Shown here one piece after another: positions 1 to 8,343 of a stretch of 32,253 nucleotides of DNA; the stretch's first letter is position 1; each line of letters opens with the position of its first letter. The DNA is from an uncultured Chryseobacterium sp. GTDB lineage: Bacteria > Bacteroidota > Bacteroidia > Flavobacteriales > Weeksellaceae. Below the pieces are notes generated by a model. It made no database searches, was not told the origin of the DNA, and saw nothing but the letters and a program-made list of their open reading frames with translations. The translations under genes were made by a program, and so were the position numbers. The stretch lies in the NCBI RefSeq assembly GCF_936933875.1, contig NZ_CAKZIK010000058.1, positions 1 through 32,253 of the forward strand, in the 5' to 3' direction.

Positions 1-149
1 ATAGAAAGTTTCAAAATTGAACATACTTGATCACGAAGTTTTTTATCATTATTTCTTCGCTCATCTCTTAATGCATAACCTTTGTAACCAGGAATAAATC
101 GTCCTAGTTTATCCAAAACATTCCGCTTTCTATTTGCAGTATTGTCCAT
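1..149 (-). CDS. Small hypothetical protein, C-terminus cut by the window edge
   Basis: An open frame runs on the minus strand from an ATG at 149 to the window edge, giving 49 codons with no stop. The product begins MDNTANRKRNVLDKLGRFIP and continues with a basic, charged stretch containing PGYKGY and a DERRNNDKKLRDQ segment. I do not recognise a named family. It is probably cytoplasmic, because no signal peptide or membrane segment is visible in the part present. A TAnnTTTG-type -7 box (TAAGTTTG, minus strand, 187-180) lies about 30 nt upstream of the ATG, which supports this start. The gene lies beyond the terminator of the WYL regulator, so it is probably its own unit. Its length and function cannot be judged from this fragment. 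Confidence 0.6.
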   Translation of the reverse strand, partial: MDNTANRKRNVLDKLGRFIPGYKGYALRDERRNNDKKLRDQVCSILKLS

Positions 150-179
150 TTAAAAAAATTACCTTGAGATTACTTAACA

Positions 180-187
180 CAAACTTA
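180..187 (-). promoter_or_regulatory. Candidate -7 box (TAAGTTTG) for the partial gene at 1-149
   Basis: The minus strand reads TAAGTTTG, an exact match to the Bacteroidota TAnnTTTG element. A TTG lies upstream, but the spacing is either about 14 or about 24 nt, so the -33 element is uncertain. The box sits inside an 11-bp tandem duplication (ACTTAACACAA twice, 172-193). Confidence 0.4.
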
Positions 188-196
188 ACACAATCC

Positions 197-328
197 TCTG
201 TCAAATTCTGTCAATCACCTCGCGCAAAAAAAGCGAGAACTCACATTCTCGCTCCATTTCATCACCTGTGTTTTAAAATAGAAAATTCAAAGATACCGAT
301 TTGTTCTGCCAAATTCTGTCAATCACCT
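197..328. repeat. Pair of 24-bp direct repeats (197-220 and 305-328)
   Basis: TCTGTCAAATTCTGTCAATC plus ACCT at 197-220 recurs at 305-328 with a single T-to-C change. The copies are 108 bp apart and the sequence on either side is unrelated. Each copy contains a near-tandem CTGTCAA. The second copy overlaps the stop codon of the WYL regulator and the first lies upstream of the partial gene's promoter. Confidence 0.75.
226..253 (-). terminator. Intrinsic terminator of the WYL regulator
   Basis: An 8-bp stem (AGCGAGAA at 232-239, TTCTCGCT at 246-253) with a 6-nt loop is followed, reading on the minus strand, by seven T residues (complement of 226-232). It lies about 75 nt beyond the stop codon of the regulator and points the right way to end its transcript. 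Confidence 0.75.
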
Positions 329-1388
329 ACTCCTTCCGGAAAGAATTGTTGGAAACAAGTGGTTTTTCGGTTTCAATATCATTTACTACTTCTTTATATT
401 TCGCCAAAACAAGTTCCTGCAAAAGTGGCGGCTTAATGACGCGCACATTGCTCATCCACTGAAAAATCCAGCCCACCAATTCGCGGTTGATCCCGCAATT
501 CATCTTCATTAAATAATTGCCGTTTTTCTGTTGCTCGAATTTTTGATTGCCGTGCCAGAAATGGTGTTTCACAAATGTTCCGGTGGCTTCTGTAAACTCA
601 ATTTCGATATCATAAACCTCGTCGTTGATGTTCTCCGTAATTCCAAAACGCCTGATCATTTTTTCGGCCAAAACCTTCAACAATTTCTTGGAATTGAAGG
701 AGTCGTTGGTCAGTTTATATTCCATAATCTGTTCCAAAGCCAAAACCAACAATTTTTTGTTTTCTTTGATGAAACCTGCAATGTGAACCACTCCGCGATG
801 ATAAAGCAACTGCATCCGAAGGAAAAGAACAGGATATTTCACCGATTTGGCGATGGAAGTATAATCGTGAACAAATTTTTTCAGCGCAATTTCTTTTTGA
901 TTTTGAACTGCCCAAATCATATCGTTCAAAATTTTCAGATAAGCGTCCGAATCTGCGGTTTCATAAAATTTGGAACTTTTGATTTGTTGATCCGCTTCCG
1001 CCATAAAATTAACGAACCGGCTTTTGCTTTGGGTTTTGTAGAAAATCGATTCAATGTTTTCCAATGATTTTTTACGACTTACCGTCACAGGAAATGGAAC
1101 AAAATTTTTTAGCAAAATATAACTGTTGATATCAAACTCATCGAGTTTTTCGTTGGTGGAATCGTATTCAAGCCGCCACGTTTTCTTGTTCTTTTCACCG
1201 AATTGAACCTCAATTTTTTCGCCTTCCAGAAGCACAGAATTTTCAAGGCTTTTCAAATCCCGATAAAAAGTTCGCTCGGAAAATTTCAGATCATTTTTCA
1301 CTGCCCAGTTTTTGATGACTTCAATAGTGACCGGACCTCGTTTCAGACGGCCATAAATTTTCATTAATCTTTCAGACTTTGTGGGCAT
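327..1388 (-). CDS. WYL-domain helix-turn-helix transcriptional regulator
   Basis: The 353-residue protein has the plan of a WYL-family DNA-binding regulator. The N-terminal 60 residues form a DeoR-like winged helix-turn-helix (LMKIYGRLKRGPVTI, then SERTFYRDLKSLENS). A WYL-like core occupies roughly residues 140-250, and a C-terminal WCX-like segment follows (GINRELVGWIFQWMSNVRVI). WYL proteins bind nucleotide or nucleic-acid ligands and usually act as repressors or activators of stress, DNA-damage or defence genes. The target here is unknown. The gene is divergent from fumC, with about 100 bp between the two start codons, but nothing shows that it controls fumC. The 24-bp direct repeat covers its stop codon. 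The family call is confident; the role is not. Confidence 0.85.
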   Translation of the reverse strand: MPTKSERLMKIYGRLKRGPVTIEVIKNWAVKNDLKFSERTFYRDLKSLENSVLLEGEKIEVQFGEKNKKTWRLEYDSTNEKLDEFDINSYILLKNFVPFPVTVSRKKSLENIESIFYKTQSKSRFVNFMAEADQQIKSSKFYETADSDAYLKILNDMIWAVQNQKEIALKKFVHDYTSIAKSVKYPVLFLRMQLLYHRGVVHIAGFIKENKKLLVLALEQIMEYKLTNDSFNSKKLLKVLAEKMIRRFGITENINDEVYDIEIEFTEATGTFVKHHFWHGNQKFEQQKNGNYLMKMNCGINRELVGWIFQWMSNVRVIKPPLLQELVLAKYKEVVNDIETEKPLVSNNSFRKE

Positions 1389-1430
1389 TGTGCATTTATT
1401 AAAAATGAAAAATACAAAAAAGTTCTTTAT

Positions 1431-1467
1431 GAGCGCTCTTAAGGAAAATTTTAAATCCGTAACTTTA
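1431..1467 (+). promoter_or_regulatory. Possible fumC control region: GAGCGCTC palindrome and TAnnTTTA box
   Basis: The WYL-fumC intergenic region holds a perfect 8-bp palindrome, GAGCGCTC, at 1431-1438. A near-consensus -7 box (TAACTTTA, 1460-1467) lies about 20 nt before the fumC start codon. No clear TTG -33 element sits at the expected spacing, so this is only a candidate. Confidence 0.3.
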
Positions 1468-1488
1468 GGATTCTAAAAATTTAAAAAG

Positions 1489-2871
1489 ATGAAATTCCGT
1501 ACAGAACACGACACCATGGGCGAAGTCCAGGTTCCCGCTGATAAATTTTGGGGCGCACAAACCGAGCGTTCGCGCAATAATTTTAAAATCGGACCCGAAG
1601 CTTCGATGCCCCACGAAATTATTGAAGCTTTTGCTATTCTGAAAAAAGCGGCAGCTTTTACAAACGCAGATTTAGGTGTTCTTTCTTCAGAAAAAAGAGA
1701 CATGATTGCAAAAGTTTGTGATGAAATTCTAGCAGGAAAACTTAATGACCAGTTTCCGCTCGTTATTTGGCAAACCGGAAGTGGAACCCAAAGCAACATG
1801 AATGTAAACGAAGTGATTTCGAACCGAGCTCACGTAAATAAAGGTGGTATTTTAGGAGAAAAATCTGAAATTCATCCGAATGACGACGTTAATAAATCCC
1901 AAAGTTCAAACGATACTTTTCCTACTGCGATGCATATCGCAGCCTACAAAAAAGTTGTTGAACTAACGATTCCTGCGGTTGAAAAACTGAGAGATACTTT
2001 GTCCGAAAAATCGCAAAAATTTGAAAAGGTGGTGAAGATTGGAAGAACGCATTTGATGGACGCAACACCTTTAACTTTAGGACAGGAATTTTCAGGATAT
2101 GTTGCTCAACTAAATTTTTCGTTGAAGGCAATAAAAAACACTTTGCCGCATCTTTCTGAACTGGCTTTAGGCGGAACCGCGGTTGGAACCGGACTCAACA
2201 CTCCGCAAGGTTATGATATGTTGGTTGCCAAATATATTGCTGATTTTACGGGAATTCCATTCGTTACCGCTGAAAATAAATTTGAAGCTTTAGCTGCTCA
2301 TGACGCGATTGTGGAAACTCATGGCGCCTTGAAACAATTGGCTGTTGCGCTTTACAAAATCGCACAGGATATTCGGCTTTTGGCTTCCGGTCCTCGCTCC
2401 GGAATTGGTGAAATCTTTATTCCCGAAAACGAACCCGGCTCTTCGATAATGCCAGGAAAAGTGAATCCTACACAAAATGAAGCTATGACGATGGTTTGTG
2501 CCCAGGTTTTAGGAAACGACACTACCATTTCTTTTGCAGGAACACAGGGAAATTTTGAACTGAATGTTTTTAAACCGGTAATGGCGTATAATTTTTTACA
2601 GTCGGCGCAGTTGTTGGGTGATGCGTGTATTTCTTTCAACGACCATTGCGCAGTTGGAATTGAAGCCAATGAACCAAGAATTAAAGAGTTGCTTGAGAAA
2701 TCCCTAATGTTGGTGACCGCTCTGAACCCTCACATCGGTTACGAAAACGCCGCAAAAATTGCAAAAACCGCCCATAAAAACGGAACAACCTTAAAAGAGG
2801 AAGCAATTAATCTCGGTCTTTTGACAGCAGAACAGTTTGATGAATGGGTAAAACCGGCAGATATGGTGTAG
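1489..2871 (+). CDS. fumC: Class II fumarate hydratase
   Basis: This enzyme reversibly hydrates fumarate to L-malate in the TCA cycle, as a cytoplasmic homotetramer without an iron-sulfur cluster. The 460-residue length fits the class (E. coli FumC, 467). Visible signatures are GSGTQSNMNVNEV (97-109), HPNDDVNKSQSSNDTFPTAM (129-148), GRTHLMDATPLTLGQE (185-200, with the catalytic His188) and the superfamily signature GSSIMPGKVNPTQNEAM (317-333, with the mobile-loop Ser318). It is a single-gene unit, divergent from the WYL regulator and convergent with recN, with only about 40 bp between the two stop codons. No good Shine-Dalgarno sequence is seen, as is usual in this phylum. No key residue is missing. 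Confidence 0.97.
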   Translation: MKFRTEHDTMGEVQVPADKFWGAQTERSRNNFKIGPEASMPHEIIEAFAILKKAAAFTNADLGVLSSEKRDMIAKVCDEILAGKLNDQFPLVIWQTGSGTQSNMNVNEVISNRAHVNKGGILGEKSEIHPNDDVNKSQSSNDTFPTAMHIAAYKKVVELTIPAVEKLRDTLSEKSQKFEKVVKIGRTHLMDATPLTLGQEFSGYVAQLNFSLKAIKNTLPHLSELALGGTAVGTGLNTPQGYDMLVAKYIADFTGIPFVTAENKFEALAAHDAIVETHGALKQLAVALYKIAQDIRLLASGPRSGIGEIFIPENEPGSSIMPGKVNPTQNEAMTMVCAQVLGNDTTISFAGTQGNFELNVFKPVMAYNFLQSAQLLGDACISFNDHCAVGIEANEPRIKELLEKSLMLVTALNPHIGYENAAKIAKTAHKNGTTLKEEAINLGLLTAEQFDEWVKPADMV

Positions 2872-2913
2872 AATGATGTTGGATAATGGAGGGAAAATCT
2901 TTATCAAGAAACA

Positions 2914-4563
2914 TTATTTCATCAATTCTTCGGCCTGTTTCATAGCGGCATCTGTAATTTTTGAGCCGGAAAGCAACTGTGCAATTTCCTGGAGTTTTTC
3001 GTCGGAATCGAGTGGAATAATATTCGATTGTGTTTTTCCAGAAATATCTTGCTTTACCACTTTGTAGTTATTATCGCCTTTTGCAGCGACTTGCGCCAAA
3101 TGTGTGATGACAATGAGTTGCATATTTTGGGACATTTCACGCATCACATTTCCAATTTCCTCAGCAACTTTTCCAGAAACACCTGTATCAATTTCATCCA
3201 GAATTAAAGTAGGAAGTTCGGAGTTTTCAGCCATGATTTTTTTCACCGCCAACATCACACGACTTCTTTCTCCACCCGAAATGGCAGACTGAATTGGTTT
3301 TAAAGGAAAGCCAGAGTTTGCTTGAAATAAAATTTCAACATTTTCTTTTCCGAAATTGTTAAAGGTTTTTGCTTCTGAAAGCTGAACTTCAATTTTTGCT
3401 TTTTCTAAACCAAGCTGTTTCAGCAAGGTTTCGATGTTTTTTGTGAAAACAGGTGCAGATTTCTTTCGGTTGGATGAAAGCTTTGATGAAAGTTTATCTA
3501 AATTTTCTTCAGCTTTTAAAATCTCTTTTTCAGTTTCGGCAATATAATTTTCAAGTTCTGAAAAACCACTTTGTTCGCCGGAAATTTCATCACGAATTTG
3601 AATTAAATCGTCAACGGAATTTACATTATGTTTTAAGAATAATGTATTGATTTTATTCAATTTAGCGTTCAACTGTTCTAAAAGTTCAGGATCAATTTCT
3701 ATTTTTTCCGCTTCATTTTGAAGTTCAAAAATAACATCCTTCAATTCCAAGAAATTAGTTTCGAATCTTTCATTAATCGCTGAAAAAACATGAGAAAGTT
3801 CTGCAACCTTTGAAAGATTAGTTCTGATTTCATTCAGCCCTTCCAAAACACCGATTTCTTCAGCATCGAAACGCTGAAAAACCGCCGAAAGTTTTTCCAA
3901 AATTCCACCAGAATTTTCCTGAAGAGAAAGCTGAGTCTGAATTTCTTCCAAGTCAACGTTATCCAACTCTGCTTCTTCAAGTTCATTCAACAAGAAAAGT
4001 TTGTAATCCGATTCTTTGTTGCCTTGAGAAAGTTTGGCTTTTAAGTCTACTAGTTTTTTCTGTAAAGATTTAAATTCAGAAAAAGCAATTTGGTAATTGA
4101 TAATCAGCGTTTTATTATCACTTAATCCATCAATGATTTTAAACTGATATTCTTCGTTGAATAAATTTGAAGTTTCAAACTGGGAATGTATATCAATGAG
4201 ATTTGAAGACAGTTCTTTGATGACATCCAATGTTGCGGGAACATCATTGACGAAAGCCCGGGATTTTCCGGTAGGTAAAAGTTCCCTTCTGATGATGGTG
4301 TTTTCTTCGAAATCCAAATCGTTTGCCTCAAAAAAAGATTTCAAATTTTCAGAAACATTAAATTCTGCTTCAACAACGCTTTTGCTTTCAGAATTCTGCA
4401 CCGATTTTACGTCTGCTCTTTCACCCAAAATAAGACGTAAAGCGCCCAAAATAATAGATTTTCCGGCACCGGTTTCTCCGGTAATCACCTGAAGTCCTTT
4501 ATTCAGATTGATTTCCAGGGAGTCGATTAAGGCAAAATTTTGTATGAAAATTCGGTTCAGCAT
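2914..4563 (-). CDS. recN: DNA repair protein RecN
   Basis: RecN is an SMC-like ATPase that acts at DNA double-strand breaks, tethering ends and aiding RecA-dependent recombination. The 549-residue protein shows the expected head-coil-head plan. The N-terminal head carries Walker A GETGAGKS (29-36). Long Glu/Lys/Leu-rich coiled coils occupy roughly 150-380. The C-terminal head has the ABC signature ISGGERSR (428-435) and the Walker B and D-loop LDEIDTGVSG (from about 455), followed by THLAQVAA. The gene is last in the minus-strand run bamD-rpoZ-coaBC-porD-recN, an order I associate with this phylum. It lies about 70 bp after porD. No LexA-type operator is evident. Confidence 0.96.
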   Translation of the reverse strand: MLNRIFIQNFALIDSLEINLNKGLQVITGETGAGKSIILGALRLILGERADVKSVQNSESKSVVEAEFNVSENLKSFFEANDLDFEENTIIRRELLPTGKSRAFVNDVPATLDVIKELSSNLIDIHSQFETSNLFNEEYQFKIIDGLSDNKTLIINYQIAFSEFKSLQKKLVDLKAKLSQGNKESDYKLFLLNELEEAELDNVDLEEIQTQLSLQENSGGILEKLSAVFQRFDAEEIGVLEGLNEIRTNLSKVAELSHVFSAINERFETNFLELKDVIFELQNEAEKIEIDPELLEQLNAKLNKINTLFLKHNVNSVDDLIQIRDEISGEQSGFSELENYIAETEKEILKAEENLDKLSSKLSSNRKKSAPVFTKNIETLLKQLGLEKAKIEVQLSEAKTFNNFGKENVEILFQANSGFPLKPIQSAISGGERSRVMLAVKKIMAENSELPTLILDEIDTGVSGKVAEEIGNVMREMSQNMQLIVITHLAQVAAKGDNNYKVVKQDISGKTQSNIIPLDSDEKLQEIAQLLSGSKITDAAMKQAEELMK

Positions 4564-4631
4564 CCATTAAAAAACTTTAAGCAAAGGCTTAAAGTTTTAC
4601 AAAAATATCGGTTAATACTTTATTCTACAAA

Positions 4632-5534
4632 TTATTTCCACTTATTCCACTTGCTGTCGGAATCTTTTGGAGAAATGGTGTTCATGAGGGTTTTTAAATC
4701 ATTGATATTGATTCCCGCATTATTACCGTTATGGAAAATTTCGAAAATCTCGTTCTTTTTTGTATCCAGAAACACATTGAAAGGATAATTCATCTGAAAA
4801 TTGTTTTCATAAAATTTCAACTTCATTACCGATTCGTAAATATTTCTCTTTGCCGGAAGCGGGTCTTGCTTTGCAAGATTATCCATTCCGGTTCTGTGAT
4901 AGGTGTAATAAACGTTTCGTAGCGTACTATTTTCGGGCTTTAAAATATTGTCGATTAGATTAGCTCTCGTTCTTGGTCCTTCTACAACAGACCAACCACT
5001 AAATCTTTGGTTCTGGGAATTCTGGGAAATTTTTTGTGCTTTTTCAAACCATTCTTGTCCTCCGTTAGCTTTAAAACTGTCGCCGTCGTAACCTAAAATG
5101 GTGTACACATAAAAACTGACAACATCAATTAAATTCTTCCCGGAAAACTGTCTTTCATTAAAAGTGAGATTTTCATTTTCAGTATAATCAAACGAAAAAT
5201 CGGTGTCATTAATGTTTAAAATTGGAGTTTCGTAGCTTGTTTGATAAACAGGACGAGATGCCTGAACGACAATTGAGGATTTGTACCTGCTGTTTCCCTC
5301 TTTACTGTTGATAACAATAGCGAAGTTGCACTTTATTTTTTCGAAATTCTGAAGTTTTTTACCGGTCCAGCTTGTATTATTGATGAAATCCTTCAGATTT
5401 TTTTCCAGCGTTTTATAAACCTGTGTATTGCTTCCGCCCAACTGACTGTAATTCACCTGAACATTCGCCAAAATCTCCTGCGAGTACGCCAATTGTGCGA
5501 TGACAAGTAAAAACAGTGTAAAAATATGCTTCAT
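4632..5534 (-). CDS. porD: DUF4835-family secreted protein, PorD-like
   Basis: The 300-residue protein starts with a clear Sec signal peptide (MKHIFTLFLLVIAQLAYSQE, likely cut after AYS). The mature part contains features of the DUF4835 family: an early VQVNYSQLGGSN, a central FSFDYTENENLTFNERQF, a YVYTILGYDGDSF segment and a RNVYYTYHRTGMDNLA region. From memory, this family is annotated as PorD and linked to the type IX secretion system. The molecular role is not established as far as I know, so the symbol rests on family recall and on the neighbours. It follows coaBC by about 40 bp and precedes recN, probably in one transcript. It is expected in the periplasm or at the outer membrane. Confidence 0.75.
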   Translation of the reverse strand: MKHIFTLFLLVIAQLAYSQEILANVQVNYSQLGGSNTQVYKTLEKNLKDFINNTSWTGKKLQNFEKIKCNFAIVINSKEGNSRYKSSIVVQASRPVYQTSYETPILNINDTDFSFDYTENENLTFNERQFSGKNLIDVVSFYVYTILGYDGDSFKANGGQEWFEKAQKISQNSQNQRFSGWSVVEGPRTRANLIDNILKPENSTLRNVYYTYHRTGMDNLAKQDPLPAKRNIYESVMKLKFYENNFQMNYPFNVFLDTKKNEIFEIFHNGNNAGININDLKTLMNTISPKDSDSKWNKWK

Positions 5535-5572
5535 TGTTTGTTATAAAATTGGAAAACGGAATTTTCGCGGAA

Positions 5573-6772
5573 TTATTTCAGCTTCTCTTCAATAAAATCC
5601 AGGATGTCTTTTGCGACATCATCCTTGGATTTTAGGCTGAATTCTTTCTGCTCTGTTTTCGTCAAAATTTTTATTTTATTGGTATCACCTTTAAATCCTG
5701 CACCTTCGTCACGAAGCGAGTTCAGAACAATCATATCGAGGTTTTTCTTTTCGAGTTTTCCTTTGGCGTTTTCGTCCTCATTCTGAGTTTCTAAGGCAAA
5801 ACCAACTAAAAACTGTTTCGTTTTCTGTTGGCCCATTTTTTTCAGAATGTCCGGGTTTTTCACTAATTCCAAAGTCAAAGTATCATCATTTTTTTTGATT
5901 TTTTCCTTCGCTACTTCTTTTGGCGCATAATCTGCAACCGCTGCACTTGCAATGGCGATATCTGCGTTTTCATAATATTTGAAGACTTCATCCAACATAC
6001 TTTTTGCCGATGTAACTCTGTGAAGTTCAATATTTTGATTTTTAATTTGTTGAGAACTTGGCCCTGAAACTAAAATGACTTTCGCTCCTCTTTTCGCCGC
6101 TTCTTCCGCAATGGAAAAACCCATTTTTCCGGATGAATGATTTCCGATAAAACGAACAGGATCAATGGCTTCATACGTTGGTCCCGCTGTAATTAAAACG
6201 GTTTTACCACGTAGATTTTTCGAAGGATTTTTTCCAAAAAAATCATTGATATAATTGAAAATTGTTTCAGGTTCCGCCAATCTTCCTTCTCCAACCAAAC
6301 CACTCGCCAATTCTCCTGTTTCCGCCGGAATAATCGTGTGACCGAAATCTTCAGCCAGTTCCAGATTTTGTCTTGTCGAAGGATGAGCGTACATATCCAA
6401 ATCCATTGCAGGAGCAATGAAAACCGGACATTTTGCAGACATATACGTCGCAATAACCAAGTTATCACAGATTCCGTGAACCATTTTAGCCAACGTGTTC
6501 GCAGTACAAGGTGCCACCAAAATTACGTCTGCCCAAAGTGCGAGATCAACGTGATTGTTCCACGTTCCGTTTTCTTTAAAAAGTTCTGTGTAAACTTCGT
6601 TTTTGGAAAGGGTAGAAAGCGTTAGTTTCGTTACAAAATTTTCTGCAGCCGGGGTTAAAATTACTTTTACTTCCGCACCGGATTTAATGAAATCTCTTAC
6701 CAAAGAGTTCATTTTATAAGCAGCAATTCCGCCACTTATCATCAGCAAAATTTTTTTTCCCTGCACACTCAT
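5573..6772 (-). CDS. coaBC: Bifunctional phosphopantothenoylcysteine decarboxylase / phosphopantothenate-cysteine ligase
   Basis: CoaBC joins cysteine to 4'-phosphopantothenate and decarboxylates the product to 4'-phosphopantetheine, in coenzyme A synthesis. I chose the ATG at 6772 (MSVQGKKILLMISGGIAAYK, 399 residues). The 18 further upstream codons are hydrophobic and do not fit the family start. The N-terminal flavoprotein domain has NNHVDLALWADVILVAPCTA (catalytic His74), GICDNL and PAMDLDMY (121-128). The C-terminal ligase domain has TAGPTYEAIDPVRFIGNHSS (195-214) and a Lys-Asn motif, ELVKNPDIL. The loop that carries the decarboxylase cysteine in E. coli reads ELASGLVGEGR here, with Ser157 in place of Cys. 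The gene lies between rpoZ and porD. Confidence 0.95.
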   Translation of the reverse strand: MSVQGKKILLMISGGIAAYKMNSLVRDFIKSGAEVKVILTPAAENFVTKLTLSTLSKNEVYTELFKENGTWNNHVDLALWADVILVAPCTANTLAKMVHGICDNLVIATYMSAKCPVFIAPAMDLDMYAHPSTRQNLELAEDFGHTIIPAETGELASGLVGEGRLAEPETIFNYINDFFGKNPSKNLRGKTVLITAGPTYEAIDPVRFIGNHSSGKMGFSIAEEAAKRGAKVILVSGPSSQQIKNQNIELHRVTSAKSMLDEVFKYYENADIAIASAAVADYAPKEVAKEKIKKNDDTLTLELVKNPDILKKMGQQKTKQFLVGFALETQNEDENAKGKLEKKNLDMIVLNSLRDEGAGFKGDTNKIKILTKTEQKEFSLKSKDDVAKDILDFIEEKLK

Positions 6773-6825
6773 GAGTTGAAAATTTTTAAACTTAACGAAA
6801 ATACTGAAATGTTTTAAAAACAACA

Positions 6826-6858
6826 AAAGTCACAAATGAATAATTCCTTTGCGACTTT
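6826..6858 (-). terminator. Weak terminator-like hairpin after rpoZ
   Basis: AAAGTC-A-CAAA (6826-6836) pairs with TTTG-C-GACTTT (6848-6858), giving 10 pairs with one mismatch and an 11-nt loop. On the minus strand it is followed by a T-rich tail. It lies between the rpoZ stop and the coaBC start and may partly separate bamD-rpoZ from coaBC-porD-recN. Confidence 0.45.
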
Positions 6859-6884
6859 CGTTTATTTAAAAACACAAACTGTTC

Positions 6885-7208
6885 TTATTTGTTGTCTTCA
6901 GTTTTTCTGAAGTAAATCTCATCGTTCAACCATTCTTCAATAGCAATTGAAGTTGGTTTTGGAAGTTTTTCGTAGTGTTTTGAAATTTCAATTTGCTCTC
7001 TGTTTTCGAAAACTTCTTCCAAAGTAGAGTTATGTACTGCAAATTCATCCAGTTTTCCGTGCAGTTCGCTGCGGATTTCTGCGTTGATTTGCTCTGCTCT
7101 TTTACCCATGATAACGATTGCTTCGTAGATAGAGCCTACTTTTTCTTCGATTTTATCTTTGTCGTAAGTGATGGTGCTTACTTCTGCTTTTGTATCTTTT
7201 ACACTCAT
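6885..7208 (-). CDS. rpoZ: RNA polymerase omega subunit, Rpb6-like Bacteroidota form
   Basis: This 107-residue protein matches the Bacteroidota version of omega, the small subunit that chaperones beta-prime and stabilises RNA polymerase. The conserved core is GSIYEAIVIMGKRAEQINAE (residues 26-45), in which the Ala-Arg-Glu-Gln-helix corresponds to the Rpb6/omega signature. A charged C-terminal tail follows with EWLNDEIYFRKTED. It has no signal peptide. It lies about 40 bp after bamD and before coaBC. Omega is also found next to coaBC in many other bacteria, which supports the call. Confidence 0.88.
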   Translation of the reverse strand: MSVKDTKAEVSTITYDKDKIEEKVGSIYEAIVIMGKRAEQINAEIRSELHGKLDEFAVHNSTLEEVFENREQIEISKHYEKLPKPTSIAIEEWLNDEIYFRKTEDNK

Positions 7209-7247
7209 TTTCAGTGGATTGTTTTAAATTATGGGTTGCAAATTTAG

Positions 7248-8246
7248 TTAATTTCTTTTAATCTTGAAAGTCGCAGCAGGTTCCGGTGTTACAGCAGCCG
7301 CACTATCGCGTTTTGCATCAAATTCTTTTACTTCAGAAGTTTTTGCATCCTGCTCTCCTTTCTTCTGCTTTTCTTTCGCGTCAAGTTTCGCTAATTCAGC
7401 ATTTTGCTTGGCTGCGATTTTCGCTTTTTGTTCTTCAACCTGAACTTTTACTTTCTCGAAACGTGCTTTTTCAGATTCCAATTTTCCTCTTAAATCCAAA
7501 GCATTTTTAGAATATTCTGTTGAAGGAAGTTCTTTTTCCACAAATCTGGAGTAAGCCAAAGCATTTTCAATTCTTTCAGCTTTCAAATCATAAACAGAAT
7601 TCATTGCCAGTTCGTATCTGGATTTCATGATGTAATCATAAATTCTTGGACGAAGCTTTGTCGCAGGGAAATCTTCCAAAACATTTTCGAAAGCAACGTT
7701 TGATGCTTTATACTCAGCCATTTTGAAGTACTGTTTAGCATTTTCAAAAGCCTTAGTTTCAAGCTTTGTAGAAAGTTCGTCGATGAGCTGACTGATATTT
7801 TTTGATCTTTCAGAATTTGGATAATTGTTCAAAAAGTTCTGAAGTTCGTTGATGGCAGATTCGGTACTTGTCTGATCAAGATTGTAATCCATAGAACCTT
7901 CATAATAGCACAATGCTGACATGTACGCCGCTTCTTCAGCTCTCGGATCTTCCGGGAAGGTTACCGAAAAATTTTTGAAGTGATGACCTGCAACTTTGTA
8001 CTGCTTATCGTAATAATTAGCATACGCCGTGTTGAAAATTACGGTTTTTGCATCATCGGTTCCAGCTACAAGATTTGGAAGTCTTTCGTACAAAGCAATC
8101 GCCTGTTGCCATTTTTTCTGTGCAAAATATTCGTTTGCGGTTTCTAATATAAATGCTTTATCAGCACTTTTCATGGCTACATCATACTTCTTGTTACAAG
8201 CCGTCATAAGAAGCAACAACACCAATACTGTTAACGTTTTTTTCAT
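7248..8246 (-). CDS. bamD: Outer membrane protein assembly factor BamD, lipoprotein
   Basis: BamD is the TPR lipoprotein partner of BamA in inserting beta-barrel proteins into the outer membrane. I chose the ATG at 8246 because AGGAG lies 5 nt upstream and the product then begins with a lipoprotein signal peptide (MKKTLTVLVLLLLMTAC, lipid-modified Cys17). The 22-codon upstream extension has no such logic. The 332-residue protein has TPR-type helices from about residue 30 to 230, including AIALYERLP, AYYDKQYKVAGHHF, FPEDPRAEEAAYM and YPNSERSKNISQLIDEL. An unusually long Lys/Ala/Glu-rich coiled tail of about 70 residues follows (QVEEQKAKIAAKQNAELAKL). Such tails occur in this phylum. It is the first gene of the run that leads to recN. 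Confidence 0.92.
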   Translation of the reverse strand: MKKTLTVLVLLLLMTACNKKYDVAMKSADKAFILETANEYFAQKKWQQAIALYERLPNLVAGTDDAKTVIFNTAYANYYDKQYKVAGHHFKNFSVTFPEDPRAEEAAYMSALCYYEGSMDYNLDQTSTESAINELQNFLNNYPNSERSKNISQLIDELSTKLETKAFENAKQYFKMAEYKASNVAFENVLEDFPATKLRPRIYDYIMKSRYELAMNSVYDLKAERIENALAYSRFVEKELPSTEYSKNALDLRGKLESEKARFEKVKVQVEEQKAKIAAKQNAELAKLDAKEKQKKGEQDAKTSEVKEFDAKRDSAAAVTPEPAATFKIKRN

Positions 8247-8289
8247 AAATTCTCCTGAAAAGCAGATTGCCCGCTTTATTTTCAATTTG

Positions 8290-8297
8290 CAAAAATA
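8290..8297 (-). promoter_or_regulatory. Candidate -7 box (TATTTTTG) for bamD
   Basis: The minus strand reads TATTTTTG, an exact TAnnTTTG match, about 45 nt upstream of the bamD ATG. No TTG lies at the usual 19-20 nt spacing, so only half the promoter is supported. Confidence 0.4.
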
Positions 8298-8343
8298 AAA
8301 TTTTTTTGCCAAAAGAAACTATTTTATGATACTTTAACGCAGT

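Noticed and set aside
531..1067. A 178-codon open frame on the plus strand opposite the WYL regulator
   Set aside because: It is antisense to a well-supported gene, with no recognised domain and a shadow-like composition.
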